DNA of 64,000 bases from Citreicella sp. C3M06 (GCF_018860705.1 NZ_JAHKQA010000039.1:1-64000), one strand, 5' to 3'. Shown: positions 34,579 through 44,477, counted from the first letter of the stretch. The notes: generated from the letters alone by a model not told the origin. Numbers and translations: made by a program.

Positions 34579-35883
34579 TCAGCGCGTACCGCAGATGTCG
34601 AGGATCGCCGCGGCGATAACCTTGGTCGATTTGTGCAACGAGGCGAGGTCCACGTATTCGTTGTCGCCGTGGAAGCCGTCGCCGGAGGGGCCGTAGATGC
34701 AGGCATCCACCCCTGCCCCAGCATAATGCGCCGCATCGGTCACCGCATCGAAACCGCAGACCTCGGGGGCCGCGCCAAGGCTGCTGTGATGGCCGATTAG
34801 CGATTGCACCAGCGGGTGATCTACCGGCGTGTCCATCGCCGGGAAATGCAGGCCGCCCAGCTCCCAAGCGATCTGGGGCGGGTTGGCACGGGTCCAGGGG
34901 TCCAGCGCCGCAAAGGCGGCGACGAAGTCCTCGAACTCACGGCGCACCTTGATAGAGCTTTCGTGGGGCAGGAACTTCAGGTCGAGGTCCAGCGTCACCC
35001 GGTCGGGCGTCATCGCGGGGTTGGTACGGATCAGCGGCAGGCCGTCTTCGCCGACGCCGACACCGCCGTGGATCACGCCGGGGTTGATGGTCGACAAGCC
35101 GGGCGGGCACAGCGGGTGGTAGTTGTTGCGGCAGCGTGACGCCTCAAATTCCTTAAGCGCGGCGAGGAAGCGCGCAGCGATCTCGATGGCATTGATTGCG
35201 GGCAGAAGGCGGCCCTCGACCTCGGGCTGAGGGAAGATGTCGTTATAGCGGAAACCCGCGTGGCCCGATCGCCCGAGCAGCGTGACCCGAACCCATTCGA
35301 GGCCCCCCTCGGCAGGCATGACCTTATCCCAAGTCGGTTCGGCTACGATGGCGTTCTTCGCGAGATGCCCCTTGGCCACTGCGTCCATCGCGCCGAAGCC
35401 GCCGGCTTCCTCGTCGACAACCGCGTGCACGGAGACTCGCCCATCAAGGTCTATTCCGGCGGCGCGGATGCTTTCGAGCGCCGCGATGCAGGCGGCAAGC
35501 CCGGCCTTCATGTCGACCGACCCGCGCCCCCAAAGCTTGCCTCCCGACACCTCGCCGCCGAAGGGATCGACAGTCCAGTTGTCGCCGTTGCCCACCGGCA
35601 CGGTGTCGATGTGACCACAGAGGATAAGGCTCTTCTCTTCGTTGCCGGGCAGCGTGCCGATCACGTTGGGCCGGCCCGGCAGGGCATCCCAGGATTCAGT
35701 CTCGAGCCCCATGGAATCCAGCCGATCGCGCACTAGCGCGGCAACGTCGGCTTCATTGTTGAGGCCTTGTTTCATCTCAAACTTGGGGTTCACCGAAGGA
35801 ATGCGCACCATGTCGCGCGTAAGGTTGACCACCCGGTCGGGAGTGCTATCGATCTCATCCCAGACTTTCTGCAGTGTCGTCAT
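34579..35883 (-). CDS. M20-family metallohydrolase (ArgE/DapE-like)
   Basis: A 434-residue zinc-dependent amidohydrolase. LILCGHIDTVPVG near residue 87 holds the first metal histidine and aspartate, GRGSVDMKAGLAA near 117 the bridging aspartate, and VVDEEAGGFGA near 152 the catalytic base and metal glutamates. The ArgE/DapE branch cleaves N-acyl groups from amino acids. Its start overlaps the isochorismatase-like gene by four bases. Together with the other hydrolases in this operon it probably releases an amino acid or amine from the imported compound; exact substrate unknown. Confidence 0.9.
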   Translation of the reverse strand: MTTLQKVWDEIDSTPDRVVNLTRDMVRIPSVNPKFEMKQGLNNEADVAALVRDRLDSMGLETESWDALPGRPNVIGTLPGNEEKSLILCGHIDTVPVGNGDNWTVDPFGGEVSGGKLWGRGSVDMKAGLAACIAALESIRAAGIDLDGRVSVHAVVDEEAGGFGAMDAVAKGHLAKNAIVAEPTWDKVMPAEGGLEWVRVTLLGRSGHAGFRYNDIFPQPEVEGRLLPAINAIEIAARFLAALKEFEASRCRNNYHPLCPPGLSTINPGVIHGGVGVGEDGLPLIRTNPAMTPDRVTLDLDLKFLPHESSIKVRREFEDFVAAFAALDPWTRANPPQIAWELGGLHFPAMDTPVDHPLVQSLIGHHSSLGAAPEVCGFDAVTDAAHYAGAGVDACIYGPSGDGFHGDNEYVDLASLHKSTKVIAAAILDICGTR

Positions 35884-36524
35884 GTGGTCACTCCTTGCAG
35901 TTCCTCGATCAGCGCGTCGGTGCTGAGCTGTCGACAGTAGCCCTTGATCGCATTGATCGACGCGGCCTGCCGTTCGGGCGTGTAGGTCAGGCAGGCATCG
36001 GTGACCTGCGTCACCAGATAGCCAAGATCGCAGGCATCACGGATGGCCCCTTCGACGCACTGGTCGGTTACCAGCCCAGCGATCACCACCTGCTTTACGC
36101 CAAGGCAGCGCAGCACGTAGTCGATGTTGGTCGACACGAAGACCGAAGAGGACGACTTCGGAAGCCAGATCTCGTCCTCGCCTGGGGCGAGCGCGTCGAT
36201 CGGACGGCCGTCCCAAGACCCTTTGGGCACGTTGAAACCGGTGATCTTGTAGTCAAGGCTGCGGTCTCGCCCATCCTTGGTCAGGCTTTCGATGGTTGTG
36301 TACATCACTTCCACCCCCGCCCCGCGCGCCGCATCTCGCAGGCGCTGCATGTTAGGCAAGGTTTCGGCCTCGAAAGTGTCGAAGAAGGCGCCGTAGGTGT
36401 CGGCAAAGGCTTTGGGATCCATGTCCTTGAACTCTCCGCCGTCGCGCCGGGCCGAAAAGTTCTGGACGTCGATGAAGATCAGCGCCGAAGCGGCGGGATC
36501 GAGCGGAACGCTGCGAGTCAACAT
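35880..36524 (-). CDS. Isochorismatase-like cysteine hydrolase
   Basis: A 214-residue cysteine hydrolase. The catalytic triad is visible: Asp in LIFIDVQN near residue 20, Lys in WLPKSSSSVF near 122, and Cys in GLVTDQCVEGAIRDA near 155. Family members hydrolyse amides such as N-carbamoylsarcosine, ureidoacrylate, biuret, maleamate or nicotinamide. It overlaps the upstream FGase-like gene by seven bases and the M20 gene by four. The operon suggests a role in breaking a C-N bond. Confidence 0.9.
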   Translation of the reverse strand: MLTRSVPLDPAASALIFIDVQNFSARRDGGEFKDMDPKAFADTYGAFFDTFEAETLPNMQRLRDAARGAGVEVMYTTIESLTKDGRDRSLDYKITGFNVPKGSWDGRPIDALAPGEDEIWLPKSSSSVFVSTNIDYVLRCLGVKQVVIAGLVTDQCVEGAIRDACDLGYLVTQVTDACLTYTPERQAASINAIKGYCRQLSTDALIEELQGVTT

Positions 36525-37309
36525 TGGGTTTCCAGTACGGTGCGGACAGCGCCGCAGAGCAGGGCCGCCATCTCAGCCTGTCCCTCCGGCGTGTCGATGA
36601 GGTCGTTGCGGATTTCGATGAGGCTGTGCTGCAGTCCGCTGGCCTCGCCATGAGCGGGCACGAACCAGTCGGACTCGTCGTCGATCTGATAGGGCTCGTT
36701 CAACGCCAAGTTGAGATCGGGCCGCTGCACGGCAAGCGCGTCCAGCAGCGCCTGCGAGGTTGCCTGGTCGTTGCGGCACAAGAACCCAATATGCCACGGG
36801 CGCAGGCCGGGCTTCGTGCGCAGCTCCGGAGTGAAGCTGTGGATCGACAGCAGTATCCTGCAAGCCGTACGCCGAGCGGTCAACACGGCATTGTTGTAGG
36901 GGGTGAAGATTTCGTCCACCCGCCGCTGCCGATGCTCCGCACCGAGCGCAGCATTTCCGGGCACTGGTACCCCATCGGACCGCTCGGGCATGGCATCTTG
37001 CGCCTTTGGGGGACGGTTGCAGTCGATCACCAGCCGGGAGTAGCGCTGCAGTACCGCCTGGCAACCGAGCTCCTGCGCCATGATGCGAGTTACCGCCCCG
37101 GCGCCAATGTCCCAGCCCACGTGCAGTCCGAGCGCTCCGGGTTCGAGGCCAAGCCCGTCAAGCACCGTTGGAACCGCCTTGCCCGCGTGTTCGCAGACCA
37201 ACAGCACCGGCAGCTTTGGCCGGTGTGGAGTTGGCGCCACCGTTTCGACCGGTTCGGGGTCGGTTTCGCGCGACAACAGGGAAACGGGCGCGCTCAGCAA
37301 GAGCGGCAT
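36518..37309 (-). CDS. N-formylglutamate amidohydrolase-family protein
   Basis: A protein of about 263 residues of the N-formylglutamate amidohydrolase (FGase) family. LLVCEHAGKAVP near residue 40 is the family's first metal-ligand stretch; HVGWDIGAGAVTRIMAQELG, YSRLVIDCNRPP and LLSIHSFTP follow in the expected order. The start is uncertain. The frame reaches 37399 (a TTG codon), but the extra 30 residues lie in AT-rich DNA with a TTGACA element at 37393-37388, so the ATG at 37309 is taken. First gene of the intact transporter operon. Homologues also occur outside histidine catabolism. Confidence 0.85.
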   Translation of the reverse strand: MPLLLSAPVSLLSRETDPEPVETVAPTPHRPKLPVLLVCEHAGKAVPTVLDGLGLEPGALGLHVGWDIGAGAVTRIMAQELGCQAVLQRYSRLVIDCNRPPKAQDAMPERSDGVPVPGNAALGAEHRQRRVDEIFTPYNNAVLTARRTACRILLSIHSFTPELRTKPGLRPWHIGFLCRNDQATSQALLDALAVQRPDLNLALNEPYQIDDESDWFVPAHGEASGLQHSLIEIRNDLIDTPEGQAEMAALLCGAVRTVLETQC

Positions 37310-37592
37310 CCCGGGGCGGGTCGCGCAGTGGGTGCATAGATTTGGCAAAGCGTCGTCATGGCGGAATGCTTTTGATGAATCTTTTTCAATGTCAAACAAA
37401 TCACTGCAACATGATCGGATTCATTCCGTCCTTCAGGTGTTGCCCCCCGAGGTTGCGCAAGAAATAGGCAGGTACTCACCGCTCTGTTTCCATTGATTTA
37501 AATATTGAGCGCGCAACGCCGGAAAACCCGACTGCCATCCCATGGCGACCGGGCAGATACAGGTCCGGGCAAACCTGTGGCGTCTTCTCCGC
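37310..37592. promoter_or_regulatory. Promoter-bearing gap before the FGase operon
   Basis: About 280 bases between the decayed livM and the FGase-like gene. An AT-rich segment with a minus-strand TTGACA (37393-37388) and a second AT-rich patch around 37490-37510 suggest that the intact operon has its own promoter. No clear -10 was found. Confidence 0.35.
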
Positions 37593-38620
37593 TCAGGGCG
37601 CTCCGCTGGAGCTGCGGCGCTTGCGGCGGCGCAGTAGCTCCTCGATTTCGAGGTTGCCAATCAGCCCGCTCGGCAGCAGCGCCATGACCGCCACGATCAC
37701 GACGCCCAGCATCAACCCCGAAAGAGCCAGCACCTGGGGCAGTTGCAGGCCCGCGATCTCAGGCCCGGCCTCGAGCCAGCGGATGGTTTCGAACCCGATG
37801 GAGTTAAACAGCGTGCCGAACACAGCGCCGGAGACACTGCGCAGGCCCCCGAGGATCAGCGTTGCCACCGTAAGGACGACGAAGTTGAAACAGAACGGTC
37901 GCGCCAAGATTGTGCCGAGGAATAAGGCCTAAGCGATCCCGGCCACGGCAAAGAACAGCGCTCCCAACATTCATGCCATCAGCCGGGTGCGGAAAACGTT
38001 GACCCCCATTTCACGGGCCCCGATCTCGTCTTCGGCGCAGGCCCGGAGTTGAAGGCCAAAGCGGCCGTCGCGGAACCAACGGGTGGCAAAGATCGCGATG
38101 ATCACAAACACTGTGATCTGCGGCCAATCAGGCACTTGGGGAATGCCGAAGAGCGCTTGGTTGCCCTTGAAGATCTTGGTGCGGTGCAGGAAGATCGAAT
38201 GCACGATGACGAGGATGGCGATGCTGACGGTGGTCACCCCCACCCCGGCCAGCCGTGCCACGAAGATCCCTGTGAACAGACCCAGCACCCCGGTGATCGT
38301 TATGGCCACCAAGGCCGAGGCCCATGGCCCCAGCGCAAAGACGTTGAGCCCCCATGGCGCATCGGGCAACGCGATGGCCTTCATCGCCGCCGGAGGCACG
38401 CAGATGGCGGCGGCGTAGGCGGCGATCCCCATGAAGGCGGCATGCAAGAAGTTCGTGAGGTTGGCATTGCCCGTGAAAACCTGAAGCCCGATCACCACCA
38501 ACAGGTTGACGAAGGTGGCGTAGAGCACGCGCGTCTGCCATGTCTCGCCCCATAGATAGTAGGTCCCGACAATAAGCAGTCCAGAAGTCTCAGGAGCGCA
38601 TTGCCGAGCAGCCCGCGACG
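37593..38620 (-). pseudogene. livM-like permease, broken by two in-frame stops
   Basis: A LivM-type permease is readable from about TYYLWGETWQTRVLYATFVN (38570) to the end at 37593. The frame is interrupted by TGA at 37971-37973 and TAG at 37929-37931; on both sides the same frame continues LivM sequence (GVNVFRTRLMA before, ALFLGTILARPF and LTVATLILGGLRSVSG after). No ATG start with a ribosome site was found at the N-terminal end. It is the last gene of the decayed transporter set. Confidence 0.85.
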
Positions 38621-38631
38621 TTGGCTTGAAT

Positions 38632-39125
38632 TTATAGTTGTCTCCTCTCCTTCGCGGGTGACAGGATGCCGTCGGGCCTCCAGACCAAGATCAGTGCCAC
38701 CAGCGCAAAGACCAGACCGCCGTAGCTTTGCGGCAAGAGGACAAGCACCACGACCTCGACTGCGCCCAGGAAGCCGCCCAGCACCGCCCCGGGCAAGCTG
38801 CCGAACCCGCCGATGACGCCGGCGACGAAGGCGGTGAGTAGCCCGGTGATCTGATCCGCCCGCCGCACCGTTCGGAAGGCGAGCCGTTCCAGCGGCGCCG
38901 GCACCGCACGCAGGCAATCAGCACTGCCGCCATGAGAATGAACAGGTTGCCGGTCAGCCCCGTGCCGATGCTGACCATGGAATAGCCGCCGAAAGCGATC
39001 ACCCCGCCACGGGCGAAGTTCACCAACCCTGTGATCGAGAAGACGATGGCAAGCCCAAGTGTGATCAGCGCGTATCCCACGCCGGAGCTCAGGGCATTTA
39101 GGATCTGCTGAACTGCGTAGTCCAT
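38632..39125 (-). pseudogene. livH-like permease, frameshifted and internally deleted
   Basis: The N-terminal half starts at 39125 (MDYAVQQILNALSSGVGYAL, then GLVNFARGGVIAFGG) and runs to about 38910. There the frame shifts to PLERLAFRTVRRADQITGLL and then jumps straight to VAGVIGGFGSLPGAVLGGFLGA, which belongs to the C-terminal end of LivH. About 100-130 residues that normally lie between are absent. The protein cannot be functional. Confidence 0.85.
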
Positions 39126-39789
39126 CAGCAGATCCTCAACGCCGCGCCGTCTCCGTAGTCTGCGGACCGGCCCTGCGATGAGACGAGACCATTGTTCAGA
39201 CATAGACGTGGTCCGACAGGCCGATGGCCGCAGTGGCATTCTGTTCGACGAGGAGGATGGTGCCCCCCTGCCCCCGCAGCTCTCGGGTCATGCCTTAGAT
39301 CTGCGCGTTGATCTGCGGCGCAAGGCCCAGAGACGGCTCGTCGAGCAGCAAGATACGGGACCCCGACATCGGCGCGCGGGCGATGGCGAGCATCTGCTAC
39401 TCCCCGCCCGAAAGGAAGCCTGCAGGCGGGTCCCGGCGTTCGCCAAGGATCGGGAAGCGGGCGAACCAAAGATCGATCTTGCGGGCTATCTCGCCTTTGC
39501 CGGACCGGACGGCGGCGCCCATCACGAGGTTCTCACGCACAATAAGGTTCGAGAACTTCCGCCGCCCCTCCGGCGGAAGGGCGATGCCGCGCTTTACCCG
39601 GCCTTCCCCCGACAGGCGGATCGTTCCGGTGTATTTCGCCGTACCGGTAATCGCGGGCAGCGTCGAGGTCTTGCCCGCGCCATTCGGCCTCTGCAAGGCC
39701 ACGCAGGTGCCCTCGGGCACCGAGATGTCACTGCCGTGAACCGTTTCGATCGGGTCGTGGGTGACCCTCAGGTTAAAGATTTCGAGCAT
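39125..39789 (-). pseudogene. livF-like ATPase with nonsense codons and a frameshift
   Basis: MLEIFNLRV starts at 39789; the Walker A is QRPNGAGKTS, with the usual first Gly lost. At 39399-39397 the codon after the FLSGGE signature is TAG (normally Gln). The frame then continues [26 protein letters not shown], meets TAA at 39297-39295, and carries on through LLVEQNATAAIGLSDHVYV before a shift to the NNGLVSSQ tail. Three separate lesions show neutral decay. Confidence 0.87.
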
Positions 39790-41004
39790 GTCTCGCAGTC
39801 CTTGGTCGGCGGCTCTCCAAGCCGGTGGCCCGAGGCACCGCGCGATTTTGTTGCCAGTCCGGTACGTTCTCGGGGAAGTCCCGCTGCAGCAGGGTGCGGG
39901 TGCCGTCCTCGAAACCGATGATCGAGATGTCGCGCAGGGCGTAGCTGCCGGCCCCCTTGAAGCTGTTCTATTCAACGGACATGACGGGATGCTCTCGGCG
40001 CTGAAAATAGCCTCGCGCACTGCGACCGGATCGGTGGACCCTGCGGCCTCGACGCCATAGGCGACGATCCTGACGGTGTCGGCGTCCAACGATGGGAATA
40101 GGCCGTTTACCTCCATGCCCATCTCGGCGCACTCGGCCTGAAATGCGTCGATGCGGCTATCGAGGGCTGACGGAGCAAGGGTCGCGAAGAAAACCTTGTC
40201 GAGAAAACCTGGGTCTTGCTCGGCCTCGGCGTCGAGGGAGGGGTCGTCGAAGCCATCGGAGCCGATGACTCAGGCATCTAGCCCGGCCGAGCGCATCTGG
40301 CGGATGAGGAAGCCGATGTCGGGCATCGCCCACGAGATGAACAAGGCGTCAGGCGCGGGGTCGAGTGCGCGCATTTCGGCGATCTGTGGCGACCAGTCGG
40401 TGGTCCCGGAGGTATAGTTCAGCGGCGTCTGCAACGTGCCGCCATCGACGATCACTTCGGCGAACCATTCGGGCACCTTGGCCGACCACGATCCGCCCTT
40501 GTCCGAGGTGAAGATCGCCACGTTTTCCACCCCTTGCGACAGGGCGTAGTTCGCGGCGGCCGTAGCGGTGAAGGGATCGGGCGCCACATTGGATAGGAAG
40601 GTGTCGACCACGCCGGAATGCATTTCAACTTGAGTGCTCTGGGCCTGGATTACCGACACGCCCTGTGTGCCTGCGATCTGCGCCAAAGGGATCATCGTGT
40701 GCGAGAACGGGATGGTCCCCAGCACCACCATGCCTTCGCCGAGAAATCGTTCGGTCAGGGTGATGGCCGCTTGGGTGTGGGCGCCGGTGTCCTGAATCAG
40801 AAGATCGAACATGCGGCCGTCGACACCGCCTTCCGTGCTGATCATCTCGGCCATGCAGCGCGCGCCGTCGACCTCGTTATAGGCGGCATAGTCGCCGTTG
40901 AGAGGGGCCGTGAAGGCCACCTTGATGGCTTCGCCTGCGCCAGAGCCGTGCCAGCGCTCAGCGCCGGAACAGCTGCGCCGGACAGGATATTGCCCAAGCG
41001 TCAT
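39773..41004 (-). pseudogene. Branched-chain-type solute-binding protein, multiply broken
   Basis: Starts at 41004 (ATGA overlap with the livG remnant). The signal peptide shifts frame near 40940 (PALSAGTALAQA in one frame, EAIKVAFTAPLNGDYAAYNE in another). A TGA at 40272-40270 follows SAGLDA. After VIGSDGFDDPSLDAEA and LFPSLDADTVRIVAYGVEAAGS there is a further shift near 40005 and a TAG, before the C-terminal FKGAGSYALRDISIIGFED. It was once a receptor of the same family as the intact 33306-34538 gene. Confidence 0.87.
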
Positions 41005-41731
41005 GTGGAATGCTCCTGTCGGGGGTGGTGGCCCTGCCCGGGGTAGGCCTTGATGACCTCTTGGTTGCATGTGATCTCGGCAGGGGCGCCCGTTGCGCGC
41101 AGACGGCCCATGTTCATGACCGTGGGCCGCTCGCAGGCGGACATGATGATTTTCAGATCGCGCTCGATCAGCATGATGCAACAGCGGTGGCGCTGGCGCA
41201 GCCAAGTGAGATCCTAGAAGAGCGCGTCGGTCTCGTCGTGGTTCATACCCCCCCGCAGGCTCGTCCAGCACTAGCACCTTGGGCCGCAGCGCCAGTGCGC
41301 GCACGATCTCGAGCCGCCGCGTTTGGCCGTAGGGCAGACGCCGGGCGCCTCGTCGAGAACCGGCAACAGGCCAAAGCGCTTCATGGCGCCCGGCAACAGG
41401 TCCCGGTCGGCGCTGTCGCTAGCATGAATTTCGGCCAGTTCGATATTGCGCCTTACGCTGAGGTTGCGGAACAGGCGCAGGTTCTGGAAGGTGCGCGCGA
41501 TACCTGCACGGGCCCGCTTTTCAGCAGGCGTGATCTGCACCTCGGCACCGTCCAGAACGTTCTGACCCGTCCTCGGGGTCAGTAGCCCCAAGATCCGTTG
41601 AGCATCGTCGTCTTGCCCGCCCCATTGGGACCGATGAGGCCGTGTATCCCATTGCGCCCCACGGTGAACGAGACGGAATCCACTGCCACCACCCCACCTA
41701 AGTTCTTCGAGATGCCGCATATCTCGAGCAT
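41001..41731 (-). pseudogene. livG-like ATPase, frameshifted
   Basis: MLEICGISKNLGGVVAVDSV starts at 41731, overlapping the stop of the ligase gene. Walker A GPNGAGKTT is intact, but the frame shifts just after it (around 41600). A second frame gives LGLLTPRTGQNVLDGAEVQ and ARTFQNLRLFRNLSV, and a third gives RRLEIVRALALRPKVLVLDEPAGG. The tail EVIKAYPGQGHHP ends at 41001. First of five decayed transporter genes. Confidence 0.87.
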
Positions 41732-43041
41732 CAATAGACCTCGGCGTAACGCGCACATTTGGCGGGCCAGTCGAGCCCCTCGAGCTGCGCAAGCTCGCCC
41801 TGCTTGTGTGCGATATAGAGATCTACGAAACCGTCCCCGAACCAGCCACGCGCAGCCTCCGAGCTGCGCAGCGCCTCAAGCGCCTTGCCAAGGCTGTCCG
41901 GCAGACGGCGGAAGCCTTTGGCCGCCAGCGCCTCTGGTGACAGCAAAGACAGGTCTTCCTGCGCCGGGGCGGGCGGCTCGATGGCATCGCGAACGCCTTG
42001 GGCGCCGGCAAAGACCAGCGCCGCCAGCGTAAGGTAGGGGCTTGCCGCGTTATCGGCGGCGCGGACCTCGAAATTGTACTGTCGCGCGATGCTCTCGGGA
42101 TCGGATGAGGTGACCGGGCAGATGCGCACCGACGCCTCGCGATCGCGGAACCCGAGGTTGTTGTAGGCCGCGCTCCAGCGATGCGGGGTGAGGCGCAGGT
42201 AGCTGATCTCAGAAGGGGCGAGGATCGCGAGGATCTGGTCGAGATACTTCAGAACGCCGCCGATGAAGTGCCGGGTGAGCGTGCTCATGCCGGTCTCCTC
42301 GCCCTCCTCCCAGGTCAGCGGCTCGCCTACATCATCCAGAAAGCTGAAATGCACATGCAGTCCGTTGCCGACGCTGTCGGGATCAAGGATCGGCGCAAAA
42401 CTCGGGCACTTGCCGAAGCGCGTCAGCACATCGTGGGTCAGCATCCGCAGAATGGCAGCATTGTCTGCCGAGGTGATCCCTTGAGCGGGCTTCATGGTGA
42501 TCTCGTACTGACCGGGGCCGTATTCCTTCATGAAAGTGTCAGGGGCGCAGCCCGCCGCAGAGAGCGCGGCAAGATAGGCCTCGGCCCATGCCTGTCCGTC
42601 TCGGAAGCCCTTGAAGCCGAACGCATCTCCGGGCCGGGGTACCTGCCCCTTGAGCTGAAACTCGTGTTCGAAAGAGGATAGCACCGTGGCCCCGGTCAAG
42701 GCGTGGAATTCCTCGATCGCCCGCCGCGCCAGAGAACGTGTACAAAATTCCCACGGCGCCCCCTCGAGGGTGCGGATGTCGCCCATGGCGAAATCTAACT
42801 TCTGGTCCTGGTCGATGGTGATGCGCGTCTGAGGGTCGGGCACCAGTGCCAAGTCGCCAAACGAGCCGAAGGGGCTGTCCGAGATGCTGTCGAAACAGGT
42901 GATCTGCACATTGGTCGGAGTCCAGCCGACGCCGCGCTGCGAGCGTTTGTCCCATTCCCCCACCGGGAAGGATTTGCCGCGCAGGATCCCCGCGATATCG
43001 TTCGTGCCCACGAAGAGCAAATTATTGTTTCTCTGTGTCAT
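41731..43041 (-). CDS. Glutamine synthetase-like (gamma-glutamyl ligase type) protein
   Basis: A 436-residue member of the glutamine synthetase superfamily, intact although the genes after it are broken. The metal-binding SSFEHEFQL near residue 133, the NGLHVHFSF loop near 245, and EVRAADNAASPYLTL near 340 correspond to conserved GS elements, but the N-terminal beta-grasp is atypical and the arginine-rich ammonia/ATP region reads TPHRWSAAYNNLG. Such divergent members usually ligate glutamate or another acid to an amine (PuuA-like), rather than fix ammonia. Coupled to the RpiR regulator by an ATGA overlap. Confidence 0.85.
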   Translation of the reverse strand: MTQRNNNLLFVGTNDIAGILRGKSFPVGEWDKRSQRGVGWTPTNVQITCFDSISDSPFGSFGDLALVPDPQTRITIDQDQKLDFAMGDIRTLEGAPWEFCTRSLARRAIEEFHALTGATVLSSFEHEFQLKGQVPRPGDAFGFKGFRDGQAWAEAYLAALSAAGCAPDTFMKEYGPGQYEITMKPAQGITSADNAAILRMLTHDVLTRFGKCPSFAPILDPDSVGNGLHVHFSFLDDVGEPLTWEEGEETGMSTLTRHFIGGVLKYLDQILAILAPSEISYLRLTPHRWSAAYNNLGFRDREASVRICPVTSSDPESIARQYNFEVRAADNAASPYLTLAALVFAGAQGVRDAIEPPAPAQEDLSLLSPEALAAKGFRRLPDSLGKALEALRSSEAARGWFGDGFVDLYIAHKQGELAQLEGLDWPAKCARYAEVY

Positions 43042-43886
43042 TTTTTGGTCCCTGGAGCGGGATCTTCCCGTAGTTTGTCCCATTGCGAGATGCGCGCCCG
43101 TGTCGCGTCCCAGTTGCGTTCCGCCATGGCTACCAGCATCGCTTCGATCATGGTGAAGGCTGGCACGTAGCTGTCCCAAACCGTGCCGGAGTGGATCGGC
43201 ACAGAAATCAGCTCGGTCGCGCCCTTGGCCGCCGGGCTGATCCACTTGTCGGTGATCACAATCGTCTGCGCCTTGCGCGAGCGCGCCTGCGCCGAGAGCC
43301 GCGCGAGGCTCGCCTGATAGCGGCGAAAATCGATCAGCAGCAGCACGTCTCGCGGCCGCATCCGCAAAAGATATTCTGGCCAGAGCTCGGGGTCGGAAGG
43401 GATGTGCGACACGTCGGGGCGGATCTGGCGCAGGTGGCGCACGAAGAACTCGGCGATGGAGTCGCTCATGCGGCCGCCAATCATGAAGATCCGGCGCCGC
43501 GGATCCGTCATCAGCTCGCAGAGCCGGATGAACTGGACCGCGGGGATCTGTTCGATCATCTCCTGGTTCAGTGTCTCGACCTGTCGCACATAGGACGCCA
43601 AGGTCGCATCGCTGGCACCATTTATCGCGTCGCGCAGATCGATAGGCGACTGCTGCCCTGCCTTCAATTCCTGCACGAGCCGCTGCTGGAACTCCTGGAA
43701 GCCCGCGCAGCCGAGCTTGGCTACGAAGCGCGAGATCGACGGCGCCGAGATATGCGCTCTCTTGGACAACTTCTGGATCGGCTCGAGTCCGGCGAAAGGG
43801 TAGTCGGCCAGAAGCACTGACACCAGCTGCCGTTCCGCTGGAGTAAACTGGCTCGACATGTCTTCAAGCTTTTGACGGATCTGCAT
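43038..43886 (-). CDS. RpiR-family (HTH plus SIS domain) regulator
   Basis: A 282-residue regulator. The N-terminal helix-turn-helix spans about residues 1-75 (PFAGLEPIQKLSKRAHISAP, then SISRFVAKLGCAGFQEFQ), followed by a SIS sugar-isomerase-like sensor domain (IFMIGGRMSDSIAEFFVRHL near residue 135; RSRKAQTIVITDK near 230). The start at 43886 is preferred over 43916. It heads the transcription unit with the GS-like gene, and probably once controlled the decayed importer as well. Confidence 0.9.
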   Translation of the reverse strand: MQIRQKLEDMSSQFTPAERQLVSVLLADYPFAGLEPIQKLSKRAHISAPSISRFVAKLGCAGFQEFQQRLVQELKAGQQSPIDLRDAINGASDATLASYVRQVETLNQEMIEQIPAVQFIRLCELMTDPRRRIFMIGGRMSDSIAEFFVRHLRQIRPDVSHIPSDPELWPEYLLRMRPRDVLLLIDFRRYQASLARLSAQARSRKAQTIVITDKWISPAAKGATELISVPIHSGTVWDSYVPAFTMIEAMLVAMAERNWDATRARISQWDKLREDPAPGTKK

Positions 43887-44477
43887 CGGGGTCTCACTGA
43901 AGCGGGCAGGTCCCAAGGCATTCGCCCTGGCGATTTCAAACCTACGACGAATGAAAATTATCTGTCAAATGTTATAAGATGAGCCACCTTGCACAAAGCA
44001 TTGCAGCTTTATATTTGTGCAGAACCGCTCAGGTGTGGGAGACAAGTGGCAAGACAGCCGGCATGGAAGTTTGACGTGGTATGCGAAGTCGTTGTGCCAA
44101 GCGGGCTCCAGTTTCAGTCACGGCCTCCAGACAGGTGCCGCCGCCAGCGTCTTGAAGTCACAGTCCACATAGCTTGCCAAGCCTCCAGAGAGTTGAGAGT
44201 AAGCTGCACGACGGCCATCTCGAGCGGGGAGAATGGTTCTGCCTGAACCGTGTTGGCTACCAGTGCGGGCTAACAGGAACAAAAACGCGGACTGACTGCA
44301 GCACGAAATCTACAATCGGTCGGAGGGCGATATGCCTGCCATATTTGAGACCTGAACGGCCTTCAGGCAAAAGTTGCATGAGCCCCCAAGCATGAAAAAA
44401 GAGGCGCCCCGGTCAGGGCGCCCCTTGTCGAGTGTTCGCCAAGGCGGGCGGGTGGCCCGCTCTGGCAAGGCCACAGA
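43887..44477. other. Intergenic region upstream of rpiR
   Basis: No coding frame is supported. An AT-rich patch at 43950-43982 contains a minus-strand TTGACA (43968-43963) and probably holds the rpiR promoter. The terminator at 44395-44422 belongs to the small gene at 44478. Confidence 0.5.
44395..44422 (-). terminator. Rho-independent terminator of the small exported-protein gene
   Basis: Stem GGCGCCC / GGGCGCC (44403-44409 and 44416-44422), six-base loop, followed on the minus strand by a run of six T. It lies 55 bases after the stop codon at 44478. Confidence 0.85.

Noticed and set aside
29199-36524. A nicotinate-type route (NicD-like alpha/beta hydrolase plus NicF-like isochorismatase)
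   Set aside because: No hydroxylase, monooxygenase, dioxygenase or maleate isomerase gene accompanies them, and the folds alone do not support it.
37310-37399. The 30-residue N-terminal extension of the FGase-like protein (TTG start)
   Set aside because: It lies in AT-rich, promoter-like DNA, has no ribosome site and no family similarity.
37593-41004. In-frame TGA, TAG and TAA codons in the second Liv-type genes as possible stop-codon recoding
   Set aside because: Frameshifts, a deletion and a lost start occur in the same genes, and all three stop codons are involved. Decay explains this better than recoding.
41731-43041. Housekeeping glutamine synthetase (GlnA)
   Set aside because: The N-terminal domain and several active-site stretches diverge, and the gene lies in a catabolic operon rather than beside glnB.
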